Notes: generated from the letters alone by a model not told the origin. 43,149 nucleotides of DNA from Nocardioidaceae bacterium (GCA_009780515.1 WQZX01000022.1:1-43149); one strand, 5' to 3'; positions 33,041 through 40,967 are shown, numbered from the stretch's first letter. A program made the numbers and translations.

Positions 33041-33141
33041 GATCGGCTGTTCGCGGAAAACGCGTGCGAGCGACCGTAGGGAGCTTGCGACCGGAGCGAG
33101 CGACGCGCGTGCTTTCCGCGACGCCGATCGTCTGGCCGCCA
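33041..33141. repeat. Palindromic intergenic element with an inverted 13-mer
   Basis: GATCGGC (33041-33047) pairs with GCCGATC (33123-33129), and TCGCGGAAA (33051-33059) pairs with TTTCCGCGA (33113-33121), giving 16-bp arms with small gaps around a 53-bp centre rich in GAGCGAC-type words. CGTCTGGCCGCCA (33129-33141) is the exact reverse complement of the 13-mer at 32968-32980. Confidence 0.7.
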
Positions 33142-33187
33142 GCCTGCCTCGCGCGGGCACCCAGCTCGACTGCGTGCGCGGCAGCGT

Positions 33188-33218
33188 GGGCGAGCGAAGC
33201 GAGAACACGCTCGCGCCC
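33188..33218 (-). terminator. Hairpin downstream of the SGNH hydrolase gene
   Basis: GGGCGAGCG (33188-33196) pairs with CGCTCGCGCCC (33208-33218) apart from one bulged base, directly after the minus-strand stop at 33221. Confidence 0.5.
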
Positions 33219-33220
33219 GA

Positions 33221-34015
33221 CTAGTTGTTGGTGAAGGCCGGCAGGTAGGCGCCGGACTGGCCGGAGGCCATCGGGTGGTAGCTGGTGTGGAGGTCCAGCC
33301 AGTTGGTGGAGTGCAGCCAGGCCGAGCCGTCGCAGATCTCGTGGCCGTTGGCGAAGGCCGAGCGGACGTCGGCGAAGGCGAAGTTGGCGTGCGCTCCGAC
33401 GGCGGTCGAGATGACGCCGTCGAGCACGTCGGCGGCCTCGTTGATCTTCGTGCGGTCGTCGGTGGAGAGGCCGACGCAGCTGGACGACTTCGAGAGGTCG
33501 TAGAACCGCGGGTAGCCCAGCACGACGACGTGCGCGTTCGGGGCATGGGAGCGGATGTTGTTGTAGACGGTGTTGAGCAGGCCGGGCAGCGTGGACTTCA
33601 TCGCGGCCTCGGCGGTGTTGAGCTCGCTGACGCAGGTCGAGGTCGAGTAGAGCACGCAGTCCTCCATCGTGCTCGCGAAGCCGATGTCGTTGCCACCGAT
33701 GGTGATCGAGACCAGCGACGTCGAGGAGCTGAGTGCCGAGATCTGCGAGGACGTGACGTCGGTGGTCTTCGCGCCGGTGCACGCGACGAAGGAGAACGAC
33801 GAGGGGGCGTGGGCGTTGGCCCACAGCTGTGGGTAGGCGTTCGGGCTGCGGTCGCAGGAGCCGCTCTCCGAGCCGGCGCCGACCCCGGCGGAGTAGGAGT
33901 CGCCGAGGGCGACGTAGTTGACGGTGGCGGCCGAGGCCGGGGAGGCGAGGAGCCCCGTGAGCAGCGCGATGAGGGAGGCGAGGGCGATGGGAGCCCCGAG
34001 ACGCAAGCGAGTCAT
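33221..34015 (-). CDS. Secreted SGNH/GDSL hydrolase (lipase/esterase)
   Basis: A 264-residue exported esterase. The signal peptide LGAPIALASLIALLTGLLAS ends near ASPASA. VALGDSYSAGVG holds the catalytic Ser (block I), ITIGGNDIGF the block III Gly-Asn, and SYHPMASGQ the catalytic His. Several Cys pairs suggest disulfides, as in Streptomyces secreted SGNH lipases and esterases. The substrate, an acyl ester on lipid or glycan, is unknown. It runs opposite to ahcY and mtrA and sits where M. tuberculosis has tmk (Rv3247c), so it looks like a lineage-specific insertion. No convincing ribosome-binding site precedes the ATG. Confidence 0.92.
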   Translation of the reverse strand: MTRLRLGAPIALASLIALLTGLLASPASAATVNYVALGDSYSAGVGAGSESGSCDRSPNAYPQLWANAHAPSSFSFVACTGAKTTDVTSSQISALSSSTSLVSITIGGNDIGFASTMEDCVLYSTSTCVSELNTAEAAMKSTLPGLLNTVYNNIRSHAPNAHVVVLGYPRFYDLSKSSSCVGLSTDDRTKINEAADVLDGVISTAVGAHANFAFADVRSAFANGHEICDGSAWLHSTNWLDLHTSYHPMASGQSGAYLPAFTNN

Positions 34016-34119
34016 GGATCGCAGCGTGGCGCAGTGTGAGCCAGAACACATGCTCTCGAGCCCAAAGATCTCGCGGGTCGAGACGGACGGGGGTGGCGCC
34101 GGGCGGGCCGTCGCATGCC

Positions 34120-34125
34120 TACGAT
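34120..34125 (+). promoter_or_regulatory. -10 element of mtrA (leaderless)
   Basis: TACGAT followed by 7 nt and the GTG at 34133. It decides the start over an in-frame ATG at 34115. Upstream, CTCGAGCCC and GGGTCGAG (about 34053-34080) can pair with one bulge. Confidence 0.55.
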
Positions 34126-34132
34126 GGGCCGC

Positions 34133-34834
34133 GTGACTGAGGCGGCGAGCCCTTCCAAGGGGCGGGTGCTGGTGGTGGACGACGACGCCCCGCTGGCGGA
34201 GATGCTCGGCATCGTCCTGCGCCAGGAGGGCTTCGAGATCCGCGCCGTCGAGCGTGGGGACGCGGCGTTGGCCGCGTTCCACGACTACCGCCCCGACGTC
34301 GTGCTGCTCGACGTGATGCTGCCGGGCAAGGACGGCATCGACGTGTGCCGCGAGATCCGGGCGGAGTCCGGCGTACCGATCGTGATGCTGACCGCCAAGG
34401 GCGACACCCTCGACGTCGTGGCCGGGCTCGAGTCCGGCGCCGACGACTACGTCGTCAAGCCGTTCAAGCCCAAGGAGCTGGTCGCCCGCATCCGCGCCCG
34501 GGTACGCCGTACCGACGCGCCGGTCTCGGAGACGCTGACGGTCAAGGACGTCTCCATCGACGTCGCCGGGCACCGCGTCGAGCGTGACGGCGTACCCCTG
34601 TCGTTGACGCCGCTGGAGTTCGACCTGCTGGTCTGCCTGGCCCGCAAGCCGTGGCAGGTGTTCACCCGGCAGATGCTGCTGGAGGAGGTCTGGGGCTACC
34701 ACCACGCCGCCGACACCCGGCTGGTGAACGTGCACGTCCAGCGGCTGCGTTCCAAGGTCGAGCACGACCCCGAGCATCCCGAGATCGTGCTGACCGTGCG
34801 CGGGGTCGGTTACCGGGCCGGTGGCTCCGCCTAG
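34133..34834 (+). CDS. mtrA: Response regulator MtrA
   Basis: A 233-residue OmpR/PhoB-type regulator. The receiver domain has the acidic pocket VVDDD (16-18), the phosphate-accepting Asp60 (VVLLDVMLPGKDG), the Thr/Ala pair in MLTAKG and the Lys in DDYVVKPF. The winged-helix domain carries SLTPLEFDLLVCLARKPWQV and TVRGVGYRAG. MtrA controls genes for replication, division and wall hydrolases in actinobacteria. A leaderless GTG start is proposed. It overlaps mtrB by 14 bp. Counterpart of Rv3246c. Confidence 0.96.
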   Translation: MTEAASPSKGRVLVVDDDAPLAEMLGIVLRQEGFEIRAVERGDAALAAFHDYRPDVVLLDVMLPGKDGIDVCREIRAESGVPIVMLTAKGDTLDVVAGLESGADDYVVKPFKPKELVARIRARVRRTDAPVSETLTVKDVSIDVAGHRVERDGVPLSLTPLEFDLLVCLARKPWQVFTRQMLLEEVWGYHHAADTRLVNVHVQRLRSKVEHDPEHPEIVLTVRGVGYRAGGSA

Positions 34835-36518
34835 GCGCCTGGCCGTCGGTCGCCGCGCAGCGACCGGCGCCGTACGCCGGGCGCTCACCGTCTGGCGTCG
34901 CTCGATCCAGGCCCGGGTGGTCCTCGGCACCGTGGTGATGTCGGCCGTGGTGGTCGTGGCCGTCGGGTGGCTGCTGCTCACCCACACCCGCGACGGGCTG
35001 CTGCGCCACCGCGTCGACGTGGCGGTGGGCGAGGTCAACAGCGACGTCGACGACGCCACGACCCGGCTGGACGCGGCGTCCGGCACCGAGGTCGACGTCG
35101 GTCGTCAGCAGCGCGACCTGCTGGACCCGATCATCGAGCGCGGCACCAGCCGCGGCTACGACGTCGTCCTGGGGCCGGCCGTCGGCAGCGGCCTGACGGT
35201 CAGCGACGGCGGCAGCCAGTACACCAGCGGGCTCGACCTCGCCAGCGTGCCGGCCGCCCTGCAGCAGGACGTCGCCAACCTCGGCTCGGGCACCGCCTGG
35301 ACCTACACGCGCATCCGGCGCAGCCGTGCCGACGGCTCGGAGACCTCCGAGCCCGGGATCATCGTCGCGGCGTCGGTCCAGCTGCCGTCGGACGGCCGGA
35401 CCTACCCGCTCTACTTCCTGTTCCCGCTGACCGACGAGCAGGAGACGCTCGGCCTCGTCGCGCGCGGCACCCTGGCCGCCGCCGCGGTGCTGCTGATCCT
35501 GATCGCGGCCATCACCTGGCTGGTCATCCGGCAGGTCGTCACGCCGATCCGTGCGGCCCGTCAGGTCGCCGAGCGGCTCGCCGCGGGCCGCCTCCAGGAG
35601 CGGATGACCGTGTCCGGGGAGGACGACCTGGCGCGGCTGGCGCTTTCGTTCAACCAGATGGCGACGAACCTCCAGCGCCAGATCCGTCAGCTCGAGGACC
35701 TCAGCTGGGTGCAGCGCCGCTTCGTCTCCGACGTGTCGCACGAGCTGCGCACGCCGCTGACGACGGTGCGCCTCGCGAGCGACCACCTGCACGACGCGCG
35801 TGCCGAGTTCGATCCGGTGACGGCGCGTGCGGCCGAGCTGCTGCAGACCGAGCTCGACCGGTTCGAGGACCTGCTCGTCGACCTGCTCGAGATCAGCAGG
35901 TTCGACGCCGGTGCCGCGGTGCTCGAGCCCGAGGACGTCGACCTGGTGGAGGTCGCCCACCGCGTCGCCGAGGCGTGCCGTCCGCTCGCCGAGCGGCGCG
36001 GCGTACCCGTCGTCGTGGAGGCGCCCCGCGGAGAGGTCCGCGCCGACGTCGACGTACGACGGGTGGAGCGCATCCTGCGCAACCTGGTCAGCAACGCCAT
36101 CGACCACTCCGACCCGGAGCGCGTCGGCCGGCCGGTGACGGTGCGGCTGGCCGGTGACGACGCCGCCGCGGCGGTGACGGTCCGCGACCACGGTGTCGGC
36201 CTGGCCCCCGGCGAGGCGGCGATGGTCTTCAACCGCTTCTGGCGCTCCGACCCCGCCCGCACGCGCACCACCGGCGGCACCGGTCTCGGGCTGGCCATCG
36301 CCCTGGAGGACGCGAACCTCCACGGCGGCTGGCTGCAGGCCTGGGGCCGGCCGGGCGGCGGCGCGCAGTTCCGGCTCACCCTGCCGCGCCACCAGGGCCG
36401 GACGCTGAGTGCGAGCCCGCTGCCGCTCGCTCCCGACGACGACGTCGTCGCGCCCGCGGCGGCGATCACCGAGCGGGCCGGGGAGCGTCCCGGCCGGGTG
36501 GACGGGGGAGCGTCGTGA
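34821..36518 (+). CDS. mtrB: Sensor histidine kinase MtrB
   Basis: A 565-residue membrane kinase that phosphorylates MtrA. A first membrane helix near residues 33-53 (VVLGTVVMSAVVVVAVGWLL), an extracytoplasmic sensor region to about 212, and a second helix (TLAAAAVLLILIAAITWLVI) lead into a HAMP domain. The H-box FVSDVSHELRTPL places the phospho-acceptor at His307. The ATPase domain has NLVSNAIDHS (N-box), VRDHGVGLA and GGTGLGLAIA (G-boxes). The C-terminal tail is low-complexity. The GTG overlaps mtrA and the stop overlaps lpqB, so mtrA-mtrB-lpqB is translated as one coupled operon. Confidence 0.95.
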   Translation: MAPPRRLAVGRRAATGAVRRALTVWRRSIQARVVLGTVVMSAVVVVAVGWLLLTHTRDGLLRHRVDVAVGEVNSDVDDATTRLDAASGTEVDVGRQQRDLLDPIIERGTSRGYDVVLGPAVGSGLTVSDGGSQYTSGLDLASVPAALQQDVANLGSGTAWTYTRIRRSRADGSETSEPGIIVAASVQLPSDGRTYPLYFLFPLTDEQETLGLVARGTLAAAAVLLILIAAITWLVIRQVVTPIRAARQVAERLAAGRLQERMTVSGEDDLARLALSFNQMATNLQRQIRQLEDLSWVQRRFVSDVSHELRTPLTTVRLASDHLHDARAEFDPVTARAAELLQTELDRFEDLLVDLLEISRFDAGAAVLEPEDVDLVEVAHRVAEACRPLAERRGVPVVVEAPRGEVRADVDVRRVERILRNLVSNAIDHSDPERVGRPVTVRLAGDDAAAAVTVRDHGVGLAPGEAAMVFNRFWRSDPARTRTTGGTGLGLAIALEDANLHGGWLQAWGRPGGGAQFRLTLPRHQGRTLSASPLPLAPDDDVVAPAAAITERAGERPGRVDGGAS

Positions 36519-38269
36519 CCGCGCCACGTCCTCGCCGCAGGCTGCCCCGGTGGGTGGCCCTGCTCCTCGTCGTCGCGCTGCCGGCGGCGTACGCCGGATG
36601 CGTGCAGATGCCCGACTCGGGCCCGATCGTCAGCGGCCACTCGGAGAGCGCGGCAGACGCCAGCATGCCCTCCGACATCGACCCGCAGCCGCCTCAGCAG
36701 GGAGCCTCGCGGCTCGACGTGGTGAACGGCTTCCTGCAGGCGATGACCGCCTGGCCGGTCAAGACCACGGTGGCGAAGGAGTACCTCACCTCCGACGCCG
36801 CGCGCGAGTGGAACCCCAACGGCGGCACCATCGTCTACGACAGCTCGGCGCCTCCGAGTGACGACGCGGGGCAGGTGACGGTGCGCCTCGGCGGTGCCTC
36901 GCGACTCGACTCGACCGGGGCCTGGCGCGGGCCGGCGCCGGCGGGCGACCACACGCTGCGCTTCCGCGTCGTGCGCGAGCACGGCGAGTACCGCATCGCC
37001 AACCCGATGGACTCGATGGTCGTGCCGTCGACCTGGTTCCAGCAGCGCTTCGGGGAGATCGCGCTCTACTACTTCGACCCCGAGGCGAAGTACCTCGTGC
37101 CCGAGCCGGTCTTCGTGCCGCAGGGCGACCAGCTGCCGACCGCGCTCGTGACGGCCCTGATCGCCGGGCCGCCGCGTGGCCTCGGCGGCGTGGTCCGGAC
37201 GTTCGTCCCGCCCGGCCTCAGCGTCGGCCTGTCGGTTCCGGTCTCCGCCAAGGGCATCGCCGAGGTGTCCCTCGACGGCCAGCAGGCGCAGCCCTCGGCC
37301 GAGGAGGCACAGCTGCTGCTGGCGCAGGTCGCCACGACGCTGCGCCAGGATCCGGCGATCACAGGCTTCCGGGTCACCCTCGACGAGCGGCCGGTGCGGG
37401 CGAGGAACGGCGACAGCACACTCCCGATCGACTTCGGGTCCCAGTTCACCGCGAGCGGCGCCGCGACCGGCAACCTGTTCGGCATCGACCGCGGCCGCCT
37501 GGTCGAGGGCGACCCTGCCAACCTGACCCCCGTCCCGGGGCCCTTCGGCACGCCGGGTCGAGATCTCGACAGCGTCGCCGTCGAGCCGGCCGGCGACCGC
37601 GCCGTCGGGGTGACCGACGGAGGTCGGACGGCGGTGCAGGCTCCGCTGTCGACCGGCGGGCCGGCGGTGCGCACGCTGCTGACCGGGGCGACCTCGCTAG
37701 CCCGCCCCACCGCCGACCTGGCCGGCCGCATCTGGCTGCTGGACCGGCGATCCGGCGGCGCGCGGATCTACTGCGTGCAGGACGGCCGGGCCGACGTGGT
37801 GCGGGTGCCGGGGGTCAGCGGCGCCGACGTGCGGAGGCTGGTGGTCTCGCGCGACGGCACCCGGCTCGTGGCCGTGGTCCATCGGGCGTCCGGCGACGAG
37901 GTCAGGGGAGCACGGGTCGCGACCGCGCCGAGCGGCCGCGTCGCCCGGGTCGTCCACCCGTTCCGGGTGCCGGTCGGGGCCGGGCAGCGGATCGTCGACA
38001 TCGGCTGGGCGTCGCCGACCCGGCTGGCGATCCTCATGCCGAACCGTCCCGGGGGCCTGTTCCAGATCGAGATCGTGCCCGCGGACGGCTCCACGGTCGG
38101 CGCGGACACGCTCTCCACCGTCATCGGCGGGCACGTCCTCGGGCTGGCCGCCTCGCCCGACCCCGACCAGCCGACCTACGCCGTCCTGAAGAACACGCTG
38201 GTCGACGTGCGCACCCGCGTCAGCACCCAGCTCGCGGGCAGCCCGACCCATGTCGGGTACGCCGGCTGA
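36515..38269 (+). CDS. lpqB: Lipoprotein LpqB
   Basis: A 584-residue membrane-attached lipoprotein that works with MtrB in envelope signalling. The signal WVALLLVVALPAAYAGC ends in a lipobox with Cys29. The sporulation/germination (GerMN)-like domain lies in the middle (about 180-310, with AEVSLDGQQAQPSAEEAQL), followed by a beta-propeller-like C-terminal region (AVEPAGDRAVGVTDGGRTAV onward). The length is typical. The GTG start overlaps the mtrB stop (GTGA). Counterpart of Rv3244c. Confidence 0.94.
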   Translation: MTAPRPRRRLPRWVALLLVVALPAAYAGCVQMPDSGPIVSGHSESAADASMPSDIDPQPPQQGASRLDVVNGFLQAMTAWPVKTTVAKEYLTSDAAREWNPNGGTIVYDSSAPPSDDAGQVTVRLGGASRLDSTGAWRGPAPAGDHTLRFRVVREHGEYRIANPMDSMVVPSTWFQQRFGEIALYYFDPEAKYLVPEPVFVPQGDQLPTALVTALIAGPPRGLGGVVRTFVPPGLSVGLSVPVSAKGIAEVSLDGQQAQPSAEEAQLLLAQVATTLRQDPAITGFRVTLDERPVRARNGDSTLPIDFGSQFTASGAATGNLFGIDRGRLVEGDPANLTPVPGPFGTPGRDLDSVAVEPAGDRAVGVTDGGRTAVQAPLSTGGPAVRTLLTGATSLARPTADLAGRIWLLDRRSGGARIYCVQDGRADVVRVPGVSGADVRRLVVSRDGTRLVAVVHRASGDEVRGARVATAPSGRVARVVHPFRVPVGAGQRIVDIGWASPTRLAILMPNRPGGLFQIEIVPADGSTVGADTLSTVIGGHVLGLAASPDPDQPTYAVLKNTLVDVRTRVSTQLAGSPTHVGYAG

Positions 38270-38333
38270 GCGGTTCTCCACAGGGCGGGCCGGCGCGGTT
38301 GCCCGAAGCGCGGTGCGCTGGTGCGATGGCCGC

Positions 38334-39068
38334 GTGACCGCCGGCCTCTACGACGCCTTCGTCGACCTCGTGCTGGGTGCGGCCTGCGTGGTGTGCGGTG
38401 CCGCCGGACGGCCGCTGTGCGCCGGCTGCCGTGCCGAGCTGCCCGACGCCGCGGAGCGGCACTGGCCCTCGCCGACGCCGGCCGGCCTGGCCCCGCCCTT
38501 CGCCGCCGGCGAGTACGACGGCCCGCTGCGTGCCCTGATCCTCCACCACAAGGAGCGGCGGCTGCTCGGGCTCGCCCGACCGCTGGGCGAGCTGTTGGCG
38601 TGCTCGGTCCGCGCGGCGGTCGGCGCACCCCGGGCGGGGGAGCGGCTGCTGCTCGTGCCGGTGCCGTCGCGGCGTGCGGCGCTGCGTGAGCGCGGGCACG
38701 ACCCGACCGGCGCCATGGTGCGGCGCGCGGCCGCGCTGATGCGCGCGGAGGGCCATCGGGTCGAGGCGGCGGGGCTGCTGCGGCTGCGTCGTACCGTCCT
38801 GGACCAGGCGGGTCTCGACGCCGAGCAGCGCGCCCGCAACCTGGGCGGGTCGATGTGGTGCCCGAGCGGCGCCCTGCGCCGACACGCGGGCGTCGCCGCC
38901 CGGGTGGTGGTCTGCGACGACGTCCTGACCACCGGCGCCACCGCGCGGGAGGCGCAGCGGGCCCTGGAGTCGGCGGGGATCGTGGTCGACGCGATCGCGG
39001 CCGTGGCGGCGACCCGGCGGCGCTCCGCGGGGTCGACATACCGAATCCCTCCCCAATCCCTTTCCTGA
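38334..39068 (+). CDS. ComF-type phosphoribosyltransferase-like protein
   Basis: A 244-residue protein. An N-terminal zinc-finger segment (GAACVVCGAAGRPLCAGC) is followed by VPVPSRRAALRERGHDPT and the PRPP-binding loop VVVCDDVLTTGATA. In competent bacteria ComF helps DNA uptake; in actinobacteria the role is unclear, and DNA handling or nucleotide salvage are possibilities. The GTG at 38334 starts just before the conserved region. An ATG at 38250 would overlap lpqB and add 28 unconserved residues. Position matches Rv3242c. Confidence 0.88.
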   Translation: MTAGLYDAFVDLVLGAACVVCGAAGRPLCAGCRAELPDAAERHWPSPTPAGLAPPFAAGEYDGPLRALILHHKERRLLGLARPLGELLACSVRAAVGAPRAGERLLLVPVPSRRAALRERGHDPTGAMVRRAAALMRAEGHRVEAAGLLRLRRTVLDQAGLDAEQRARNLGGSMWCPSGALRRHAGVAARVVVCDDVLTTGATAREAQRALESAGIVVDAIAAVAATRRRSAGSTYRIPPQSLS

Positions 39069-39083
39069 CCGGCCTCGGCGCAC

Positions 39084-39089
39084 TAACGT
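39084..39089 (+). promoter_or_regulatory. -10 element upstream of hpf
   Basis: TAACGT is followed by 6 nt and an ATG at 39096. Transcription from here would give hpf a leader of about 140 nt, with that ATG at or next to the 5' end. Confidence 0.5.
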
Positions 39090-39095
39090 CACTAC

Positions 39096-39302
39096 ATGGA
39101 GTCCCTCCGGATCCCCTCTCACGCGTCGCTCCGACGCGGGGCTTTCCGGAGCGCGGCCGATCTCGGGCCCGTCGATCGGGCGGCACGTCGCTGCCGTCCG
39201 CGACTCCGACCCATCAACCCACACCTGGAGGTTCACGATGGACGTTGTGGTCACCAGCCGTCACTGCGAGATCTCGGACCGGTTCCGTTCTCACGCGGCT
39301 GA
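39096..39302 (+). other. Possible leaderless upstream ORF overlapping the hpf start
   Basis: An ATG placed 6 nt after a TAACGT -10 box opens a 68-codon frame (MESLRIPSHASLRRGAF...) that runs across the hpf ribosome-binding site and ends 62 bp inside hpf, in another frame. The peptide is Arg-rich and unlike any family I know, so it may only be a chance frame. If translated, it could tune hpf expression. Confidence 0.3.
39106..39150 (+). promoter_or_regulatory. Hairpin in the hpf leader
   Basis: CGCGTCG (39122-39128) and CGACGCG (39132-39138) form a 7-bp stem with a 3-nt loop. TCCGGA (39106-39111 and 39145-39150) can close it from outside. A structured leader or attenuator is possible. Confidence 0.45.
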
Positions 39303-39861
39303 GAAGCTGAGCAAGCTGGAGAAGCATGATCACCGGATCATGCGGGTGCAGGTCGAGGTCGACTGCGAGCCCAATCCCCGTCAGCACGACCATGCGGTCC
39401 ATGTGGAGCTCACCGCCTTCTCGAGGGGCCCGGTCATCCGGGCCGAGGCGGCCGCCGACGACAAGATGGCGGCGCTGGACCTCGCCCTGGACAAGATGGC
39501 GGCCCAGATGCGCCGTGCCGCCGACCGCCGCCGTGTGCACCGCGGTCGCCGTGCGCCGCTCTCGGTCGGTCAGGCGCTCTCGGACACCCAGCGCGAGTTC
39601 TCGCTTCCCGACACGGAGTCGGCCGAGGTGGAGGAGCGCAAGGTCGGTCCGATCACCGTCACGGGCGACGGGCCCCTCGTCGTACGCGAGAAGACGCACC
39701 CGGCGAGCGCGATGACGCTTGACCAGGCGCTCTACGAGATGGAGCTGGTCGGGCACGACTTCTACCTGTTCGTGGACAAGGAGAGCGAGCGTCCGTCGGT
39801 CGTCTACCGCCGTCGCGGTTACGACTACGGCGTGATCTCGCTCGACCTCGGCGGGGAGTGA
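39238..39861 (+). CDS. hpf: Long-form ribosome hibernation promoting factor
   Basis: A 207-residue cytosolic protein that binds the 30S subunit and pairs ribosomes into inactive 100S particles. The N-terminal S30AE domain (VTSRHCEISDRFRSHAAEKL to about residue 100) is joined by a linker to the C-terminal dimerisation domain (about 150-207, MTLDQALYEMELVGHDFYLF and YRRRGYDYGVISL). The ATG has GGAGG 7 nt upstream. Its leader is long and structured. Counterpart of Rv3241c; the order mtrAB-lpqB-comF-hpf is conserved in actinobacteria. Confidence 0.95.
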   Translation: MDVVVTSRHCEISDRFRSHAAEKLSKLEKHDHRIMRVQVEVDCEPNPRQHDHAVHVELTAFSRGPVIRAEAAADDKMAALDLALDKMAAQMRRAADRRRVHRGRRAPLSVGQALSDTQREFSLPDTESAEVEERKVGPITVTGDGPLVVREKTHPASAMTLDQALYEMELVGHDFYLFVDKESERPSVVYRRRGYDYGVISLDLGGE

Positions 39862-39867
39862 GGACCG

Positions 39868-39900
39868 CGCGACCGGAGGTCGCTGAGGATCTCGGTCGCG
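39868..39900. promoter_or_regulatory. Competing hairpins between hpf and the response regulator gene
   Basis: GCGACC-GGA-GGTCGC (39869-39883) is a tight hairpin. CGCGACCG (39868-39875) can instead pair with CGGTCGCG (39893-39900). The second arm lies about 10 bp before the -10-like CATGAT (39910-39915) of the next gene, so either hpf termination or an operator is possible. Confidence 0.4.
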
Positions 39901-39921
39901 GGGTCGTGCCATGATGCGCCA

Positions 39922-40605
39922 GTGAGCAGTGCTGTCCCTCCCACTGGCGCATCCGAACCCGTCCGCGTGCTGGTCGTCGACGACCAGGAGCTGTTCCGCC
40001 GAGGCCTGACCATGCTGCTCGGGGTCGAGCAGGGCATCGAGGTCGTCGGCGAGGCCGGCGACGGGCTGCGTGGCGCCGACCTCGCGATCGCGATGGCCCC
40101 CGACGTCGTGCTCCTCGACGTGCGGATGCCCAAGCAGTCGGGCATCGCCACCTGCGTGAAGATCAAGGAGGCTCTGCCGAGCACCAAGATCATCATGCTG
40201 ACGTCCTCCGACGAGGAGGCCGACCTCTACGAGGCGGTCAAGAGCGGCGCCTCCGGCTACCTCCTCAAGGACTCCTCGATCGAGGAGGTCGCGCAGGGCA
40301 TCCGCGTCGTCGCCGACGGCCAGTCCCTGATCTCGCCCTCGATGGCGGCCAAGCTCATCGACGAGTTCAAGACGATGTCGAGGCCCGAGCGCAACGGCCC
40401 GGCCCTCAAGCTCACCGAGCGTGAGCTCGAGGTGCTCCGGCTGGTGGCCAAGGGCCTGTCCAACCGCGAGGTCGCCAATCGCCTGCGGATCAGCGAGAAC
40501 ACCGTCAAGAACCACGTCCGCAACATGCTGGAGAAGCTCCAGCTCCACTCGCGCATGGAGGCGGTCATGTACGCCGTCCGCGAGAAGATCGTCGAGCTCG
40601 ACTGA
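39922..40605 (+). CDS. NarL/FixJ-type response regulator, orphan
   Basis: A 227-residue two-component regulator. The receiver domain has VVDDQ (acidic pair at 20-21), phospho-acceptor Asp66 (VVLLDVRMPKQSG), MLTSSDEE and the Lys in GYLLKDSS. The LuxR-type HTH is LTERELEVLRLVAKGLSNRE followed by NTVKNHVRNMLEKL. No kinase gene is nearby. The GTG at 39922 follows CATGAT and 6 nt, possibly leaderless. Being beside hpf, it may link a stress signal to ribosome hibernation; that is inference. Confidence 0.92.
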   Translation: MSSAVPPTGASEPVRVLVVDDQELFRRGLTMLLGVEQGIEVVGEAGDGLRGADLAIAMAPDVVLLDVRMPKQSGIATCVKIKEALPSTKIIMLTSSDEEADLYEAVKSGASGYLLKDSSIEEVAQGIRVVADGQSLISPSMAAKLIDEFKTMSRPERNGPALKLTERELEVLRLVAKGLSNREVANRLRISENTVKNHVRNMLEKLQLHSRMEAVMYAVREKIVELD

Positions 40606-40747
40606 CTGTCGGCGCGAGCGCGTCGCCGCTGATCGGCGTCTCGCCTCACTTGGACCGCCCGCTCGCTCCGGTCGCTGGCGCTCCCTGCGCTCCCGTCCGG
40701 ACCGCGCTCGGCCTCGCGCCGGCGGCGCCGCGCTGCCGCGCTCGCGG
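40606..40747 (+). repeat. Tandem intergenic repeat, copy 1
   Basis: The 142 bp here recur at 40804-40945 (period 198 bp) with one difference (C40673/T40871). It begins right after the response regulator stop. A 56-bp spacer (40748-40803) that ends the first unit contains TGGCGGCCAGACG. No gene is visible in 40606-40967. Confidence 0.9.
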
Positions 40748-40803
40748 TCGAGGTGGTGCCTGGTTGTTCGCCGCTGGCGGCCAGACGCGGCATCCCACTT
40801 GGC

Positions 40804-40945
40804 CTGTCGGCGCGAGCGCGTCGCCGCTGATCGGCGTCTCGCCTCACTTGGACCGCCCGCTCGCTCCGGTTGCTGGCGCTCCCTGCGCTCCCGTCCGGAC
40901 CGCGCTCGGCCTCGCGCCGGCGGCGCCGCGCTGCCGCGCTCGCGG
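40804..40945 (+). repeat. Tandem intergenic repeat, copy 2
   Basis: Second copy of the 142-bp block, truncated 10 bp before the -10 box of the S10 peptidase gene. The near-identity points to a recent duplication or gene-conversion event. Confidence 0.9.
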
Positions 40946-40954
40946 CCGCGGCGA

Positions 40955-40960
40955 TAACGT
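40955..40960 (+). promoter_or_regulatory. -10 element of the S10 peptidase gene (leaderless)
   Basis: TAACGT followed by 7 nt and the ATG at 40968. Its -35 region falls inside the second tandem repeat copy. Confidence 0.55.
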
Positions 40961-40967
40961 CGGGTCC

